Source: Blattamonas nauphoetae
Taxonomy: Eukaryota; Preaxostyla; Oxymonadida
Direction of reading: 5' to 3'
DNA length: 64,000 bases
NCBI GenBank assembly: GCA_033064195.1
Contig: JARBJD010000159.1
Location: forward strand, 100,786-164,785
Positions 1-12,289 of the stretch are shown here, in pieces; position 1 is the stretch's first letter; every line of letters begins with the position of its first letter. The position numbers and the translations under genes are program-made. The notes below the pieces were generated by a model. The model was not told where the DNA came from. It made no database searches and worked only from the letters and a program-made list of their open reading frames with translations.

Positions 1-3000
1 GGACACTGCACAGACTGGCTCGGGTTTGATTCTGTTCAGGTTTCCGGATGATCCGCTGGGGATTGTCCGGAGGGGTGGCGGAGAGTCGACGGTGGAGATG
101 GGAAGGGTGGTCTGTGTGTTCTGTTGCCTGCCGTTTCCAAAGCTCACGCTCATGTTGGAGAAGAGGTCTGTCAGATCGGAGATGCCCTGGATCGTCCCGT
201 CCTTCGACCCTGCGGAGAGCGTCGGGGCGAGGCTGTCGATGTCTGTCGGAACGATCCTCTTCCAATGCACGCTCGACGTCTGAGCCCCGTTGGCAAGGCC
301 CACGTTCAGTGATCGGATTCTGCTGTCGGTCGGGTTGGTGCTCCTCACGTTGGACTTGTCGAAGGCGTCGATGGGGACTGCTTTGACTATTCCGATGTCG
401 TTCTTTTCACCCTCCACGCGCTTCCGCGGGCGGAGGATGTGGACGGTGGGGTACGGCTGGAGGAGGTGGCTGATGTCGAGGATCGGGATGGATGTGCCGG
501 CGGTGGGCGACGAGGGCGGCATCGTCGACAGCTTCGGACTCTCTGAGATGGGCGAGAGGGTCTCGAGAGTGGTGAACGGGGTGATCGCTGATGGAGCAGG
601 CTGGACGTCCTGCATTGTCGGATGTCCTTCGTGCCCTTCGACTCTGAGTCGTCCTGTCCTCTTTCGGAATGTGTCGTCGTTGAAGTGGTCGTTGAGTGCA
701 CGTTGGGAGATGTGAGGAGTGCGGTGTGTGTCGAAGTTGGCCTTTCCTGCATCTGGCTGTTGGAAGATGGCGAACGGGTTTGAGGTCGGTTTGGCAGCCC
801 CGTCAAACTGCTCCAGTTGGGAGAAGTCTGCGCCGGAGTGGGAGAGGCGAGGAGAGCTGAGGAGGCTTCCGCGCGGATGGGATTGGCGCGACTGATGCTC
901 AAACTCGGAAATCATCTGGTTCATCTCAGCTCGGCCCCTCTTCTGTCCTCGTTGCGCTTCAGCTGGCGTGTCTGCTGGAGCCGAAGGCTCGTCGCGGCGG
1001 AATGAGGAGAACGACGAGGTGCTCCTCCTGAAGCCAAGCGGCTCGGGTGGTGAGAAGGAGGACTTGAGTGACGTGCTTGATCGGAGTGTCTGAGCGGAGG
1101 ATGGCGTGGCCTCAACTGGGACCGTGTCTGTTCGACTCAGCTTGGACGAAGACTGTCTGAACGCGTTCAGAGGCAACGAGGCGAATGGCTTGGGGAAGTG
1201 TTTGAGAGGAGTCGCGCTTGTCCTGGGTGAGGTGAACGAGTGAGATGTGGTGATGTGTTTGGAGGTGTAGCGGTTGACGGTGGGTGTGTGGTCTTCGCTT
1301 GGCCTGCTCATCTTGAAGAGTGTGTACAGGTACTCCTTGTTCATGACGGGTGTGCCATCCTGAATGGGAAGGTCCGCCTTCCCGCCTGCTGCCTGTGTCG
1401 AGATGGGCCTGATCCGTGAACGCGATGAAATCTGTCCGTGTGTCCGCTTGACCCTCCGAGACCGAATCTGTTCAGACGAATTGCTGCCCATCCCGGTGTC
1501 GCTGCCACCCCAATCGGCATCGTTGTCGAACTCGGGGTGAGTGCGCATGTGCAGGCTGGGACGAGTGACGCAGGGTGTGCGTGGCGAGAGTGAGCGGTTC
1601 TGTGGGGGTGTCATCTCGTGCGGGAGCACATCGACGCCTGGCGAGATGAGCGGGTCAATCGCACTGTCCTGGTCACGCGTTGACGACGACCTCGTCCGTT
1701 GCTGTGGTTTCTTCGGCCACGTGAACGGCCTCTTCTTGCAGCGAGGTATTGACGGTGTGACGGGTTGCGCAAACAAGCCCGGTCCGGTTGACGGGGTGCG
1801 CAGCTGCGACTCGAAGTCGGTCCGGTTGTGCTCGGGCGTGCTCATCGCAACGTTGATGATTGGGTAGCGAGTGGTGCCGTGCATGCCCGAGTCCGGCGAG
1901 AAGATCCCAGATGCTTCACGAATAAGGCTCGAACTCGGCTCCAAAGCTGGGAGAGTGTCCATCACATGTTCAATTTCAGGCTCGTCCTTCTCAATTCCAT
2001 ACGAGTCTTTGGTGATGAAGGCTGGTGTGGGCATGGGTGGGTGGATTCCGGAGTTGTGTGGTCGGTTGTGGGCGCGGGAGACGTCGGCGTGATAGTCGCC
2101 TTGCATCGAGTGGAAGTTGTTGAAGCTCTGCTCCTGGAAGAGGTGTTCGCGTGGGAGACAAGCAACAGACTTGTTTCGTTCCATCAAGTTCTGGTTGGAG
2201 GGCTGCCGTGTCGCTTTTGGAGAGAGCGAGCCCACTCTCTGTGGAGGAGTGTGTTCAGGTGGATGTGTCTGTGCATGGTTGTCCCTGTCTGGTCTGCGCG
2301 GGATGTAAGTGGGAAGATTGACTGAAGGATGGGGGGCTGAGACGGGAGGAGGGTGATCAACACGAGAAGGCCTCCCTCCGTCTGAGAGCGAAGAAGGAGA
2401 GAGAGAGTTGGTGGTGGAGCGGAAGTGGTTGGAGGTGGAGGGCATGATGAGAGGAGGGGCGCCTGTCAGTTTTGGCTGTATATTTGGGATGGGCGGCTGG
2501 CTGAACGGGGAGTTGGTGCGCTTGAAAGGTGGTTGGGCAGGGGGGTACGGGGGGAAGTTCGGACTGGCTGAATTGCGGGAGTAGTCCATCCCTCCGCTGT
2601 TGATGACGGCGCGCGGGTTTAGCAGCGTGTCTGTGCTGTCTAACGGCTCAAGCAGTTGATGGATCTCGCGCGGTGGGAGGTCGCTCGTATGGTTCCCGGT
2701 GAGCGAAGGGAGGGGTTGGAAAGACGAGTCTTGCGAGATGAGCGGAGGGAAGAGAGCGGAGATGCCGATGCCTGCTCTTTCCATGTCGGTCATCCCGTCT
2801 GGGCTTGTCCCGTTGATCTGCCGCTCAATGTCGAGGTCGGCACTGCGGCACGGAGCGGGGTGGAGGAGGGCAGGCTCGCTTGGGTCCAGCAGTCGGCCGT
2901 CCTCAGACTGGATCCTGCTCGGCAGCTGCACGCGCGGCGCATGCGAAGAGGACGAGAAGACAGACGGACTGTCAAGCTGAGTGCGGCCTGTCTGTGACCG

Positions 3001-5598
3001 TTGCTGTCCTTTCGTGCGGCGAGGGAGTCGAGGAGCACCCGGCGGGTCGTAGCGCTGGTGTGACATGTCGTCGCTCGAAAGGGACAGCGACTCGTAATTT
3101 GGCGAGACACGGCGGTTGATCGACGACAGACTGGAATTCAGGTTGAACCGCTCATGGTCGCTTCTCAGACGGAGGGCAAGGTCTTCGACAGCCTCGTCTG
3201 TGAAGAGCGGATAGTGCGGTGTTTGTGTGTAGAGGTCGGTTGTGATGTTTTGGATGGTGGAGCGGATGGCGATCGATTCAATCGCAGGCAGGTTGAGGAG
3301 GGAGCGGAGGCCGTCTGTCCCAAACTGGCTGCAGTCGACAATCTCGACGTGCACAAGCATGCCCCAGTGGCGGGTTGGGGCAGCTGCCTTCGACTGCTTC
3401 TTCTTCTGCTTCGGATGGTGGCCAGAGAGCGGAAGCGTGTTGAACTGGGGATTTGGTCGGAAACTGGGCGACGTGGCGCGGTTGAACATGTGCGGCTGGG
3501 GGAGAGTGGGCGAATCCAGCGACAGTGTCGAACCGCTGCTGAACATCGGGTTTGCGAGGGTGGGCATGCGTGGAGCAGAAGGAACTGGGATTGAAGATGA
3601 GAATGCCTCCAGATCCAGCTCGTCTCGCATCATGTTTGGACGGTACTCCGTGTGGAGGGGGAGGCGGATCGGCGAGTCGCTTGGGACGGGAGAGTCGCTG
3701 TAGCTTTGGATCGACACGTCTTGGAACCGCCTCTTCCCCGTCGGCTGTTTGGAGATGTCGAAAGCCATGTCGGTCCCCAGACTGGACTTGGACGCGAGCT
3801 GGTCGAGAGAGAACACAACATCCGGGTTGCCGCTTGTGATTTGTGGGACGGCTGACGTCTTCTGCTGGAACTGCGTGATGTGGTTGCACTGGACGAGAAT
3901 CAGCCGCTTCAGGCAGAGGGCGTTGGAGCCGAGGATGAACAGCCCCTGATCGGTGAGGTTGTCGTACTCGGGCTTCTCGGGCTGGATGCAGAGGGCAGTG
4001 AGGCGTGTGTTGAGCATGGACGAGATGGACGTGATGAGGTCGTCGTCGATGTTCAGGTGCGGGCAGAGCGAGAGCGAGATCGTTTTGATGTTTGCCACTG
4101 GAAAGGCATGGAAGAGTTGGAGGAGGCCCTCTCGCGGGAGTGGACAGCAAGAGCAGTGGGGCTGGTTCTCCGTCGGGAGGGCAGAATAGGACTGAGGGGA
4201 CGAGGAGTATGGGTACGTGGAATCTGGGTCGATGCTGTCATGGTTCCTCTGGGAATACGTCCATGACAGGAAGACAGCAGCGAGAGAATGATCAACGAAT
4301 GAGAGGCGAGGTCGGATTGGGTGTTTTGAGCATTCACAAACAATTGTGAGTTTTTTGCAGCTTTCCGGGAGAGATTTCACGAAATAATTCGCCATGTGGA
4401 CGAAGAGATCTGATTTCATCTCCTGGTTCATTTGATCTCGTAAGAAAAGTCGTCTCGCAGATTGGAGAGTGATAGTGGTGGGAAACTGATCCATTGCGTG
4501 ACACTGATCATGTAAACTAACGGGCGATTGATGTGACTTTGGCTCATCTTCTTCTCGAAGAGAGAGCGAAAACTGGGAATCGGAAAGAAGAGGTGTGCAA
4601 TTGGTGGCAATTTTGTGGTATGGAACCAAAAGCGATGAAAGAGGAAGATAAATTCGAGATATAGATGTCAGGCTTGATGCTAGCGATAAGAATGGAAGCA
4701 GAGGGTAACGACTGAACAGCTGAGGATGGACTGAAGGCTGAATGAGTGTGTGTGCACCCGAATATCGGTCTTGAGCCTTACAATACGCTGAAAGAAATGA
4801 GACAAGAGGGATAGCATCTGTTTTCCACCATTTATCATGAAAGATGCTTTTTGTTGGTGTCAAATAGAAATCCATAAATGATGAAGCTGGTTTGAGTGGA
4901 TTCAACTGCGTGACATCATCAAATACTGGGTTAAGCTGACTTGAAGATTCACGTAAGCAATCATAGCAGCCACTACGTGGACATTTGTACAGAATTGGAG
5001 GACTGGAACGCGATTTGTCTTCGAGTGCAGCAAGTCTTGCACATGAGATGCAAGAGGTATGATTACAGGACAGATTGATTTCTAATGAAGATTAAATGGA
5101 AGAAAATAGAACAGACTCTTTGATACAGGATATATTGTCGAACAATAAGGACAGAAGAAAGTCGATGATGTATCATAAGGGAGACGGCTTCTAAATCCGA
5201 GACTATCAAGAGTAAACAATGGATGGATGATTCTGATCGAGGATTCATCATCAAGAGAATATTCAACAGGAGATGAACGTGGCCTGACATGGGAAGATTG
5301 AGATGCGTTACCAAAGGAGGAAATATGAATACTGGATGAAAGTAAAATATTCCAATGCACGTTCTGACGGAGTTTTGGGAGTGTTCGTGCGAATGTAGTT
5401 CATTTCATCCAAGGGTGACTCACGCTGGCGACGATTTAAGAGACGACATGAATGAAGATACAGACATAAATATAGAAGAAAATATACATCAGATCCATCT
5501 GGATCCGCATCCATGAAGCCCCCCAAGATTGACTTGGTGTTGAGAGCGTCCTGTGTCGCTTGGAGGAAGTGGATTGTTTCTTTTGGGACATGGATCAT
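1..5598 (-). CDS. RING-finger / leucine-rich-repeat protein with long disordered regions (3' end beyond window)
   Basis: Not listed as one simple ORF, but exons 5598-5424, 5363-5312, 5283-5117 and 5081-1 join in one frame and stay open to the window edge (about 1,825 residues seen, C-terminus missing). Three GT-AG introns of 60, 28 and 35 nt separate them. Across the last junction a RING-type zinc pattern forms at about residues 115-165: CPYC, then CNHTSC-x2-C, then C-x3-C. Residues about 345-500 resemble AMN1/FBXL-type leucine-rich repeats (for example LTDQGLFILGSNALCLKRL), and a second LRR-like block lies near 705-745. The remainder is Ser/Pro-rich and low in complexity. RING plus LRR suggests an E3 ubiquitin ligase that recognises substrate through the repeats; this is inference. 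The 60-nt intron is a multiple of three without a stop, so it could also be read as coding. Identity beyond the domains is unknown. Confidence 0.7.
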
Positions 5599-5750
5599 GA
5601 ATCTCTCTCAAAACTAACTTATTGTTACCATTGAATCTCATCAGAGAATAACAAGAGGATTACAGGTTAAGGAGCTCACAAGATTCCCACGTAAAGGAAT
5701 TGGAGAGAATCATGTTCTCAAAGGACAGGAAAAACAATAAAAGTTTCTCT

Positions 5751-6340
5751 TTAGAATTGGGACGCTACAATAAGATCAGAAGAACGAGTGGACACGGGTT
5801 GTTGCGTGTCTAGAGCTCGCAAAGCAGTTTGAACAGACTCACGATATTTCATGAGTTCTTGCTTATGTTTCTGAGTGACATCAACACATGTTTTCATTGG
5901 AAATTTGATAAATTGATCATCTTGCGACGGGTGACGAGTTTGTTGCTCGAGATTCTTGGAAAAAACGAATTGAGATCAATTGGTTCATACTTGAAGAATT
6001 TCGTTCCGAAGAACTGATGTCTCTTGATTCTGTCGAAAAAGAATGGCATGTAAACTAGAAGTGTGATATATAGTGAAGAATGAATCACAAACCCATCATC
6101 TTGCGTGATTTGGGGATATTGTTCAAACTGTGTAGAAACGAGATAAAAAAATGAAACTAAGGCAAAGATAGAGACATGAGTGAACATTAGATCAGCTTGA
6201 GAGGGCTTTCGTGTCTCCAAGCGCTTGATTCTTTCCAGTTCTCTTTCTTTCGTTGCTATGAACGATTCGAGACGAGAAATGTCTTCATTCAGTTGTTGAA
6301 GGATCTCATCGAGGTTCATTTGCTTTGATGAATTGGACAT
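5751..6340 (-). CDS. small coiled-coil membrane protein, possibly lunapark-like
   Basis: Two exons, 6340-5936 and 5870-5751, joined over a 65-nt GT-AG intron, encode 174 residues. Residues 1-45 form a charged coiled coil, followed by two hydrophobic segments (about 50-70 and 83-103) separated by a short loop, and a hydrophilic tail with a second helical stretch (VTQKHKQELMKYRE lies in the alternative frame of the intron, KHKQELMKYRE in the joined product). A short coiled coil followed by a hairpin of two membrane segments resembles ER-shaping lunapark proteins, but the zinc ribbon expected there is absent, so the name is only a suggestion. An alternative 36-nt GTATGA intron upstream exists. 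The gene sits between the RING-LRR gene and the phosphatase, all on the minus strand. Confidence 0.5.
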
Positions 6341-6687
6341 GAGATGAATTGACTGTGAAATAGATCAAGCCCACATCCAGAGAATTCGAAACAAAAAAGC
6401 ATTATTCTCGCAGATCGCTTTGAGAGATTCGTGGTATGGGAATGTTTATTCCATTTCAAGTCAAATGGAAGGTGAATTTTAACGTTAAGGAAACAAATCC
6501 GAAGAACATCATTTCTTCTGGTAATTCGATGAAAATCTATCACTAATCAAAAAAAGAGCTGTGGACATCGTTCAAAGATATTCTCAGCGGGGATATGAGA
6601 CTGTTGAGTTTTTGGAAAGCCTAAAATTGAGAATCTTCCTCTTCCGTAGATAACATCAAATGTGTGAGTCAGGATGGGGTAATAGGT
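6341..6687. other. intergenic stretch, no gene seen
   Basis: About 350 bases of AT-rich sequence between the small membrane protein and the 3' end of the rhodanese phosphatase gene. Reading frames on both strands are short and resemble no protein I recognise. It should hold the promoter of the membrane-protein gene and the terminator of the phosphatase gene. Confidence 0.4.
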
Positions 6688-7150
6688 TCAATCTGAAAGG
6701 ATATCGGGGAAAGAAAGAGATACTAAATCCGGTTCGTCTTTAAATGTGTCTCTCCATGCACTCCATCCGCCATACAGAATGCAGGTCTGGATTCCTGATA
6801 TCTGACCAGCTACCAAGGATTGAAACATTTTGGCTGCCCTAGGGCCTCTTGATTGACTGAGAATGTGACGGGAGAGCAGAAAATGAAGACCTTTTATGAC
6901 AATGGAAGATAATGCGTTTTGGTGGTTTTGACATTTGCGAAATGTTTTCTATGAGAAAAGGAGCGCGTGTTTTGAATGAATCGAATGGAATATGTCTGCT
7001 ATTTGGGATGCAGCCACTCGTGTAGTCTGTGTCTCGGACATCAACAATAATGATGCTACTTGAGTCCTCCTTCATCCATTTGGCGACATCTGATGGATAT
7101 ACATATTCGATTGGGTTTGAGTTTCCGGGGTTCGAAAAGAAAAAAGACAT
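6688..7150 (-). CDS. rhodanese-fold Cdc25/Ych1/Acr2-like phosphatase
   Basis: Exons 7150-6891 and 6856-6688 join over a 34-nt intron to give 142 residues, the normal size for the single-domain Cdc25/Acr2/Ych1 class. The rhodanese fold is visible from IIIVDVRDTDY near the N-terminus through HIPFDSF to the C-terminal ILYGGWSAW. The catalytic CX5R loop, HCHKSQSRGPR, is split by the intron: HCHKS before and QSRGPR after, and only the spliced frame restores the arginine. Members of this class dephosphorylate phosphotyrosine or reduce arsenate; which applies cannot be read from sequence. The start at 7150 (MSFFF) is chosen because the upstream in-frame ATG at 7216 would overlap the divergent gene starting at 7210. 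Confidence 0.8.
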
Positions 7151-7209
7151 TTCGGTCCTCCCATAGAATTTTTTCTCAGTTGGGGAGGAGGTCACACTCC
7201 GCTGACCCA

Positions 7210-10200
7210 ATGGCAAATCAGTCCTTTTTGACGGCTTCTCAAACGTCGAAGGGAATATTCTTGCCCAAGGACCCTTTGTTCAATTTCTCGATAGCTCGGC
7301 TCCTGGAACAAGCCAATAAACAGATCCAAGCCTCTGAACAGTTTATCGATGCAAATGATTCCATATTCCACAAATTTGTGCTTACACCGAGTATTTCTTT
7401 TGTTTCGACATCATTTTTTCATCTGATTCTTCTCGTTAGATGCAGAACCGCAGAGACTTGAACAGCCACCACTTTCTTTTCGTTCTGATTACACTGTCTT
7501 CCTAGAATCTGCCCAATATCGATCTCTGTATGAAAACTATTCGTGGGCTCTCTCGCATGTCAGTAACTATCTTCTATGCCAAGATCCCGCCGATTCACTA
7601 TCATTGGAGATCCTTGACTATGTTCAGTTCATGTCCCCAACAATCTGTGAGTATCTTTACCGCCGTCAGATCGTTGACCGTGTGATAAAGGTTGTCCAGA
7701 AGGTTTCTGAGAAGGCGGAAGTCCACATCTACGGCAGCTGCAGCACTGGCCTCTACCTCCCCCAAGCCGACATCGACCTCACAATATTTGGGACTCAGGC
7801 GCCTCTCCCTTCGTATTTCGTTCGACAAACACCTCCCTCGGACACTCCGACCTTGGCAATGCTCCACTCTCCCAATATCTCGTCCAGTTTTGCACCGACC
7901 CCAAGCCGTCGTATTCTTCCTTCTCTCACCGGTGCATCAAGTCTCATTGGCGTTGCTCTTGGTATCTACCATGGGAGTGGGGCATCGTTACCCTCTGCCA
8001 CGATCCATCCACACATTGAACAGATCACCCGCGATTTTTCTATCCAATACCTTCGAGGGCTGGAATCTCTCATAAAACAGCATCCACAGACGTTCAGTTC
8101 CACAACCGTCGATAAAGCACGGATTCCTGTGATGAAACACAGCGATAGAGTCAGTTTGTGGAATATTGACATCTCGCTGAATGGAGTGAATGGCGTCATC
8201 AATTCGTTCATCATTCGAAGCTGCCTCGATCCTACCAAAACGGTTGAATCACCAATGTCCATCAATCTCCTCCCTCTGACAGCAGAACCCACGCAATCAT
8301 CCAGCGAAGGTGTTTCTGAGGATGGAAACGAACCCGTCGACGAATCGTCCTCTCTGTTTCCTCCACTCTCGATGAATCAAACATTTAAACTCCAACCTCG
8401 AACCAATGTCTCCCGAGCTTCATTCTCCACGTCTTCTTTGTTCTATGCCGCTCGCCCCCTCGTCATTGTGTTGAAAAGCTATCTCATGAAAGAAAACCTC
8501 GGAGATACCTATAAAGGCGGCATGGGGAGCTACCTTCTCACATTACTCGTTATTTCTCACATCCAAATGTGGAAACGCAACTACATGAATGACCAGGAGG
8601 ACCAAAAATCACCAAAGAATCTCAACCGGAAGCCCTCGCTTGGCAAACTCCTCATCACGTTCTTCCATCTCTACGGACAGAAGTTTGACTTCGAAAACCA
8701 CGGCATCTCCATCCGAAATGGCGGATTCTACTTCATCAAGGAGGAGTGGAGGGAAGGACTCTTCGACCCCAACAATCCGAAGCATTCGTCCCACCCTGAA
8801 CGGCCAGTGTCCTCCCCAGTGAATATGATGGTTATGAACCCAGACCAGATGTCCCCTCCTCGACCTTACAGCGGGAAAGTCCAGCTTTGTGTGGAGGATC
8901 CCCAAAGGCCTGACATCAACGTTGGGAAGGGATGTTTTAATTTTTCGGCTGTGAAGCAGAATTTTGAACAAGCCTATTTGTATCTGTCCACTCCACTGCC
9001 TCTCCATTCTCGTGTCTGGGAAGCTGTGCGTCAAGATGAAGAGAGGAAGGAAAAGCAAAGAAGCAAAAGCCTAAGTCCATCGTTGTCGGTTCAGAATTCA
9101 CCGGGTCCCTCCTCTGATGCAGAGACAGCTCAGCCACCAAAGAAGAAGCATCAGATCTTCTCGTACTCGACTGTCCACCCGACGGCCGATGACTGGTCCG
9201 TGTCTGGCTCCGAACGGGTCCCGTTCCACATCCAGATGCGCCCCACTCTTCTCTCGCGCATTCTGAAAGTGGATCAGTCGTTCCGCGATTGGAGAGACAA
9301 GCTCAACAACACCATCTTCAAACAGGTCAAGACGGAGTTCACTGAGCTCAGAAAGGGACGGATCTCGCCGTCCAACATCGAAAGCACGCACACTTCGGTT
9401 GTGACCCCCAAAACAACCCCAACCACCCGCTTCTTGTCCGTCCATTCGCCGTCCTTCCAACCGAAAGGGATTCAAAAGATGGCACCACAGATGCCCAAAA
9501 TGGCCGCCGGGAAGAGCGAGCGGAGGGAGGCCGAGAAGCACGACAAGGACAGCGTGCCATTCACTCCCATCGCTGCTCCACCCGATGTGCCGCCCACGAA
9601 CACTCCCACAAACCCGTCCTCTCCCTCCAGCGACTCCATCAGCTCGACAGGGTCGCGCGGGTCCCTGTCGCGCCATTCATCGTCCTCGTCGCGGTGTGCC
9701 TCTCCGCTTTTCAAAGCACGCACTCCACCGAAGCCCCCTCTCCCCAAAACACCGTCCCAGCCGACCATCACCAAGACAGCCTCGCAGACCTCGCTGCATC
9801 CCCTCACGCAGGCGTTCGTTCCTTCCCCGTCTGTCAACAACAGCGATCTCGATAGCTTCCTCAAATCGCTCGTGTTTTCCGTTCAATCGTCGCCCTTCGT
9901 GTGGGAGCTGCAGAACGCAGACATCCTCTTCTCCGACTTCTTCGTCTCGTGCACCGCGCTTCCCTCTTCCCTCCCCGCCGGCTACATCTCAACGCAGACC
10001 AACGGCAGTTCACCGTCGGGACCCACTCTTTCCCCGCGGCATGCCTTCGACCAGCTTCACGACTCGTTTGTGGGGCGGGGGAGGGGCAGCGAAGAGGACA
10101 ATAGGGCAGCTGCTCTCCTCTCCTCGTCGGGAGGGTTCTTCGCTCAGCCTGGCACTGTCAATCCGCAGAAAGCGAGTTCGTCTTCATCGTCGCAGAACAG

Positions 10201-11935
10201 ACTGCACTTTTCGTCAGCTGTCAACCCGTACTCGCTGTTGGACCCATCCCACCCGCCTCTCCCTCCCACTCCAACGAAGAGACACTCCCCGCACCCCGAA
10301 TCATCAGGCTCGACGCAGAAACATCTGCCTCCGCACTCGTTCTCTGCTCTCCAGCTTGTCAACCATCCCGTCCTCGCGCCTCTCCTCAACACTCTCATCC
10401 ACAGCGCATACCACTCGCAGCAGGCACAGCAGTCCCCGTCTTCCTCTCGTCTTCTGCAGTCACCGTCCACAAAACGGTCAAGCTCCCGAAAGTCGCCGTT
10501 CAACCCAGCCATCCCATCCTTCACCCCACGTTTCTCACCCTCTCCATCGCAGACATTTGCGACCTCTCCCTCTTCGCACACTCTCCCCTCGCCTACTCTC
10601 TCCCGCGCACACCGCACTCCCTCGCAGCCGTTCTTCTCTGACCCCTACACCACCTTTGGTGCGATTGGGCCAGACCAGTCTCAGTCGCAGAAGAGGAAGC
10701 CTGAAAATGAGAAGCCACACACCACACAACAGACCATTCTGGGGACAGCATCTCTGGAGCCGTCTGACATCGACGATCAACACTCAAAACATGTCGCTGA
10801 TTCAGAGACTGTGCCGAAAGACAGGCCGAAAGGAGAGACAGACGTGTCGCCTCGATTGGGCAGCCACATCATCTCACCCAAGCCCAAACTGCCCGTCTCG
10901 ATGGAATACCACAACGGGAAGCTCGAGCCGTCTGAACCGATGCCGGCCATCCCCACACACCCACCCTCGCCTCCTCACTCCCAAACGGAAAGTGCGACAG
11001 ACGCGATCATGTCGCCGTCGACGAGTCGGATCTCGGTGAGCATGCAGTGGATGTGCGATTCGCCGTTCAAACCTGCCCCGTCTGTGCCATTCAACGAGGA
11101 CGAGCTCGGCCTGGACGACTCCGATGACGACAAGTCCACGCCAAGTCTGGCTGGGAGTCGGAAGGAGGGCGACGCAATGCTCTCCGCAACGACACCGCCG
11201 CGCCCCTCGTCGCAGGCGAAGTCACCCAACCCGACGCTCCTTTCCGCCAACGCGAGGCCGTTCGTGCCGTCGTACTCGTCGTCGTCGTTCGGTTACCACC
11301 CTCCGCAGTCTGTCACGCCGACATTCTTCCCACCGCCCTCTCCGCCACCCGGCTCGCCCTTCCGAAAGATCTCTGCACACGACCTGCAGTCTCTCACGCA
11401 GCACGAGCAGAACAAGATCGACGAGCGGCGCCGGCGGAAGGAGCGGCGTGGGGAGATCGATGCGGTGTACGGAATCTGGGCCAGTCAGCGCGGCAGCATC
11501 AGCGAGACGCGGATGCCGACGGTGCCTGTCGACCGAGGACAGCGGCGGGAAAGCGACAGCTCGAGTGCAACGCGCGGAAGGAAGAAGCCGAAGCTGAACA
11601 GGCGTGAGAAGCGAGAGCAGGACGAGTGGATGCGGTGGGGAGGAATGGACTACAACGAGCGCCACGGGGAGTTTGGGGGAGGCGAGGCGGATCTGGTGGA
11701 CGAGGAGGAGAACACGCTCGAGAAGGAAGAGCGGGTGTTCAAGGAGAAGGGGCGAGGGCGTGGGAGGACACGGCTACGAGGACGGGGGAAGAAGAACAAG
11801 GGCAAGATCGAGGGGGGGAAGGGGCGAGGCGAGGAGTACCCTCTCGAAGGCGACAAGAAGAGGGGCAGGCCAGTGCAGCCTCCGCATGCTGACCATCCCG
11901 GCATGTTCGACGACCCAGCCGAACCGAAAGGATGA
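7210..11935 (+). CDS. TRF4-like: TRF4/PAPD5-type non-canonical poly(A) polymerase with giant disordered C-terminus
   Basis: Exons 7210-7390 and 7440-11935, separated by a 49-nt intron, encode 1,558 residues. After an N-terminal helix, the nucleotidyltransferase core begins with LEILDYVQFMSPT, then the metal-binding loop YGSCSTGLYLPQADIDL (the GS and DxD signature) and a third acidic residue in LWNIDISLNG. The central and PAP-associated region shows LRPLVIVLKSYL-like and GGMGSYLLTLLVISHIQ motifs. These are the hallmarks of TRF4/5 and PAPD5/7, which add short A-tails in the TRAMP complex so that the nuclear exosome degrades aberrant RNA. The core ends near residue 480; the remaining roughly 1,000 residues are Ser/Pro-rich, ending in a basic Arg/Gly/Lys stretch that could bind RNA. 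An insertion of about 90 residues separates the first metal-binding loop from the third acidic residue. Confidence 0.88.
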
Positions 11936-12289
11936 ACTCTTTCTTCAAGACTTCATATTTTCCTCAAATAACATTATGTATTCTTCATTTCCATTTCACG
12001 AAAGCTTGAATGATCAACCAAGGCATGAAAATGCAACTCTCCTCTCAATGAATTGAACGATTTCGTCGTCCAGCTCCCTTTTTGGTGGATCGAACATTGA
12101 CATGTCCTTCACGAGGTAATTTGTCATTATGTTGAAATATTTGTCTTCTGTTTGCAATGTATATCATTTCACCTTCTCGGATTGTCGTTAGTAATGTAAT
12201 ATCTCAGAGTACTTCCGAAAGTATGGCACAGAACGGAATTGTCAAGATAGAACGCTCTATCTTCTTTAGTTTGTCCAAAATAGGATCCA
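11936..12289. other. intergenic stretch, no gene seen
   Basis: About 350 bases between the polymerase stop and the RPN13 start, noticeably more AT-rich than the preceding exon. Only short unconvincing reading frames occur. It presumably holds the polymerase 3' end and the RPN13 promoter. Confidence 0.4.

Noticed and set aside
3278-4150. A 290-codon minus-strand frame within the RING-LRR gene
   Set aside because: It lies in a different frame from the one that stays open from 5081 to the window edge and that carries the LRR-like motifs; its composition (Pro/Arg/His) is that of a shadow frame.
9585-11039. A 484-codon plus-strand frame inside the TRF4-like exon
   Set aside because: Arg/Ser/Pro-only composition and overlap with the frame that continues directly from the polymerase domain mark it as a shadow.
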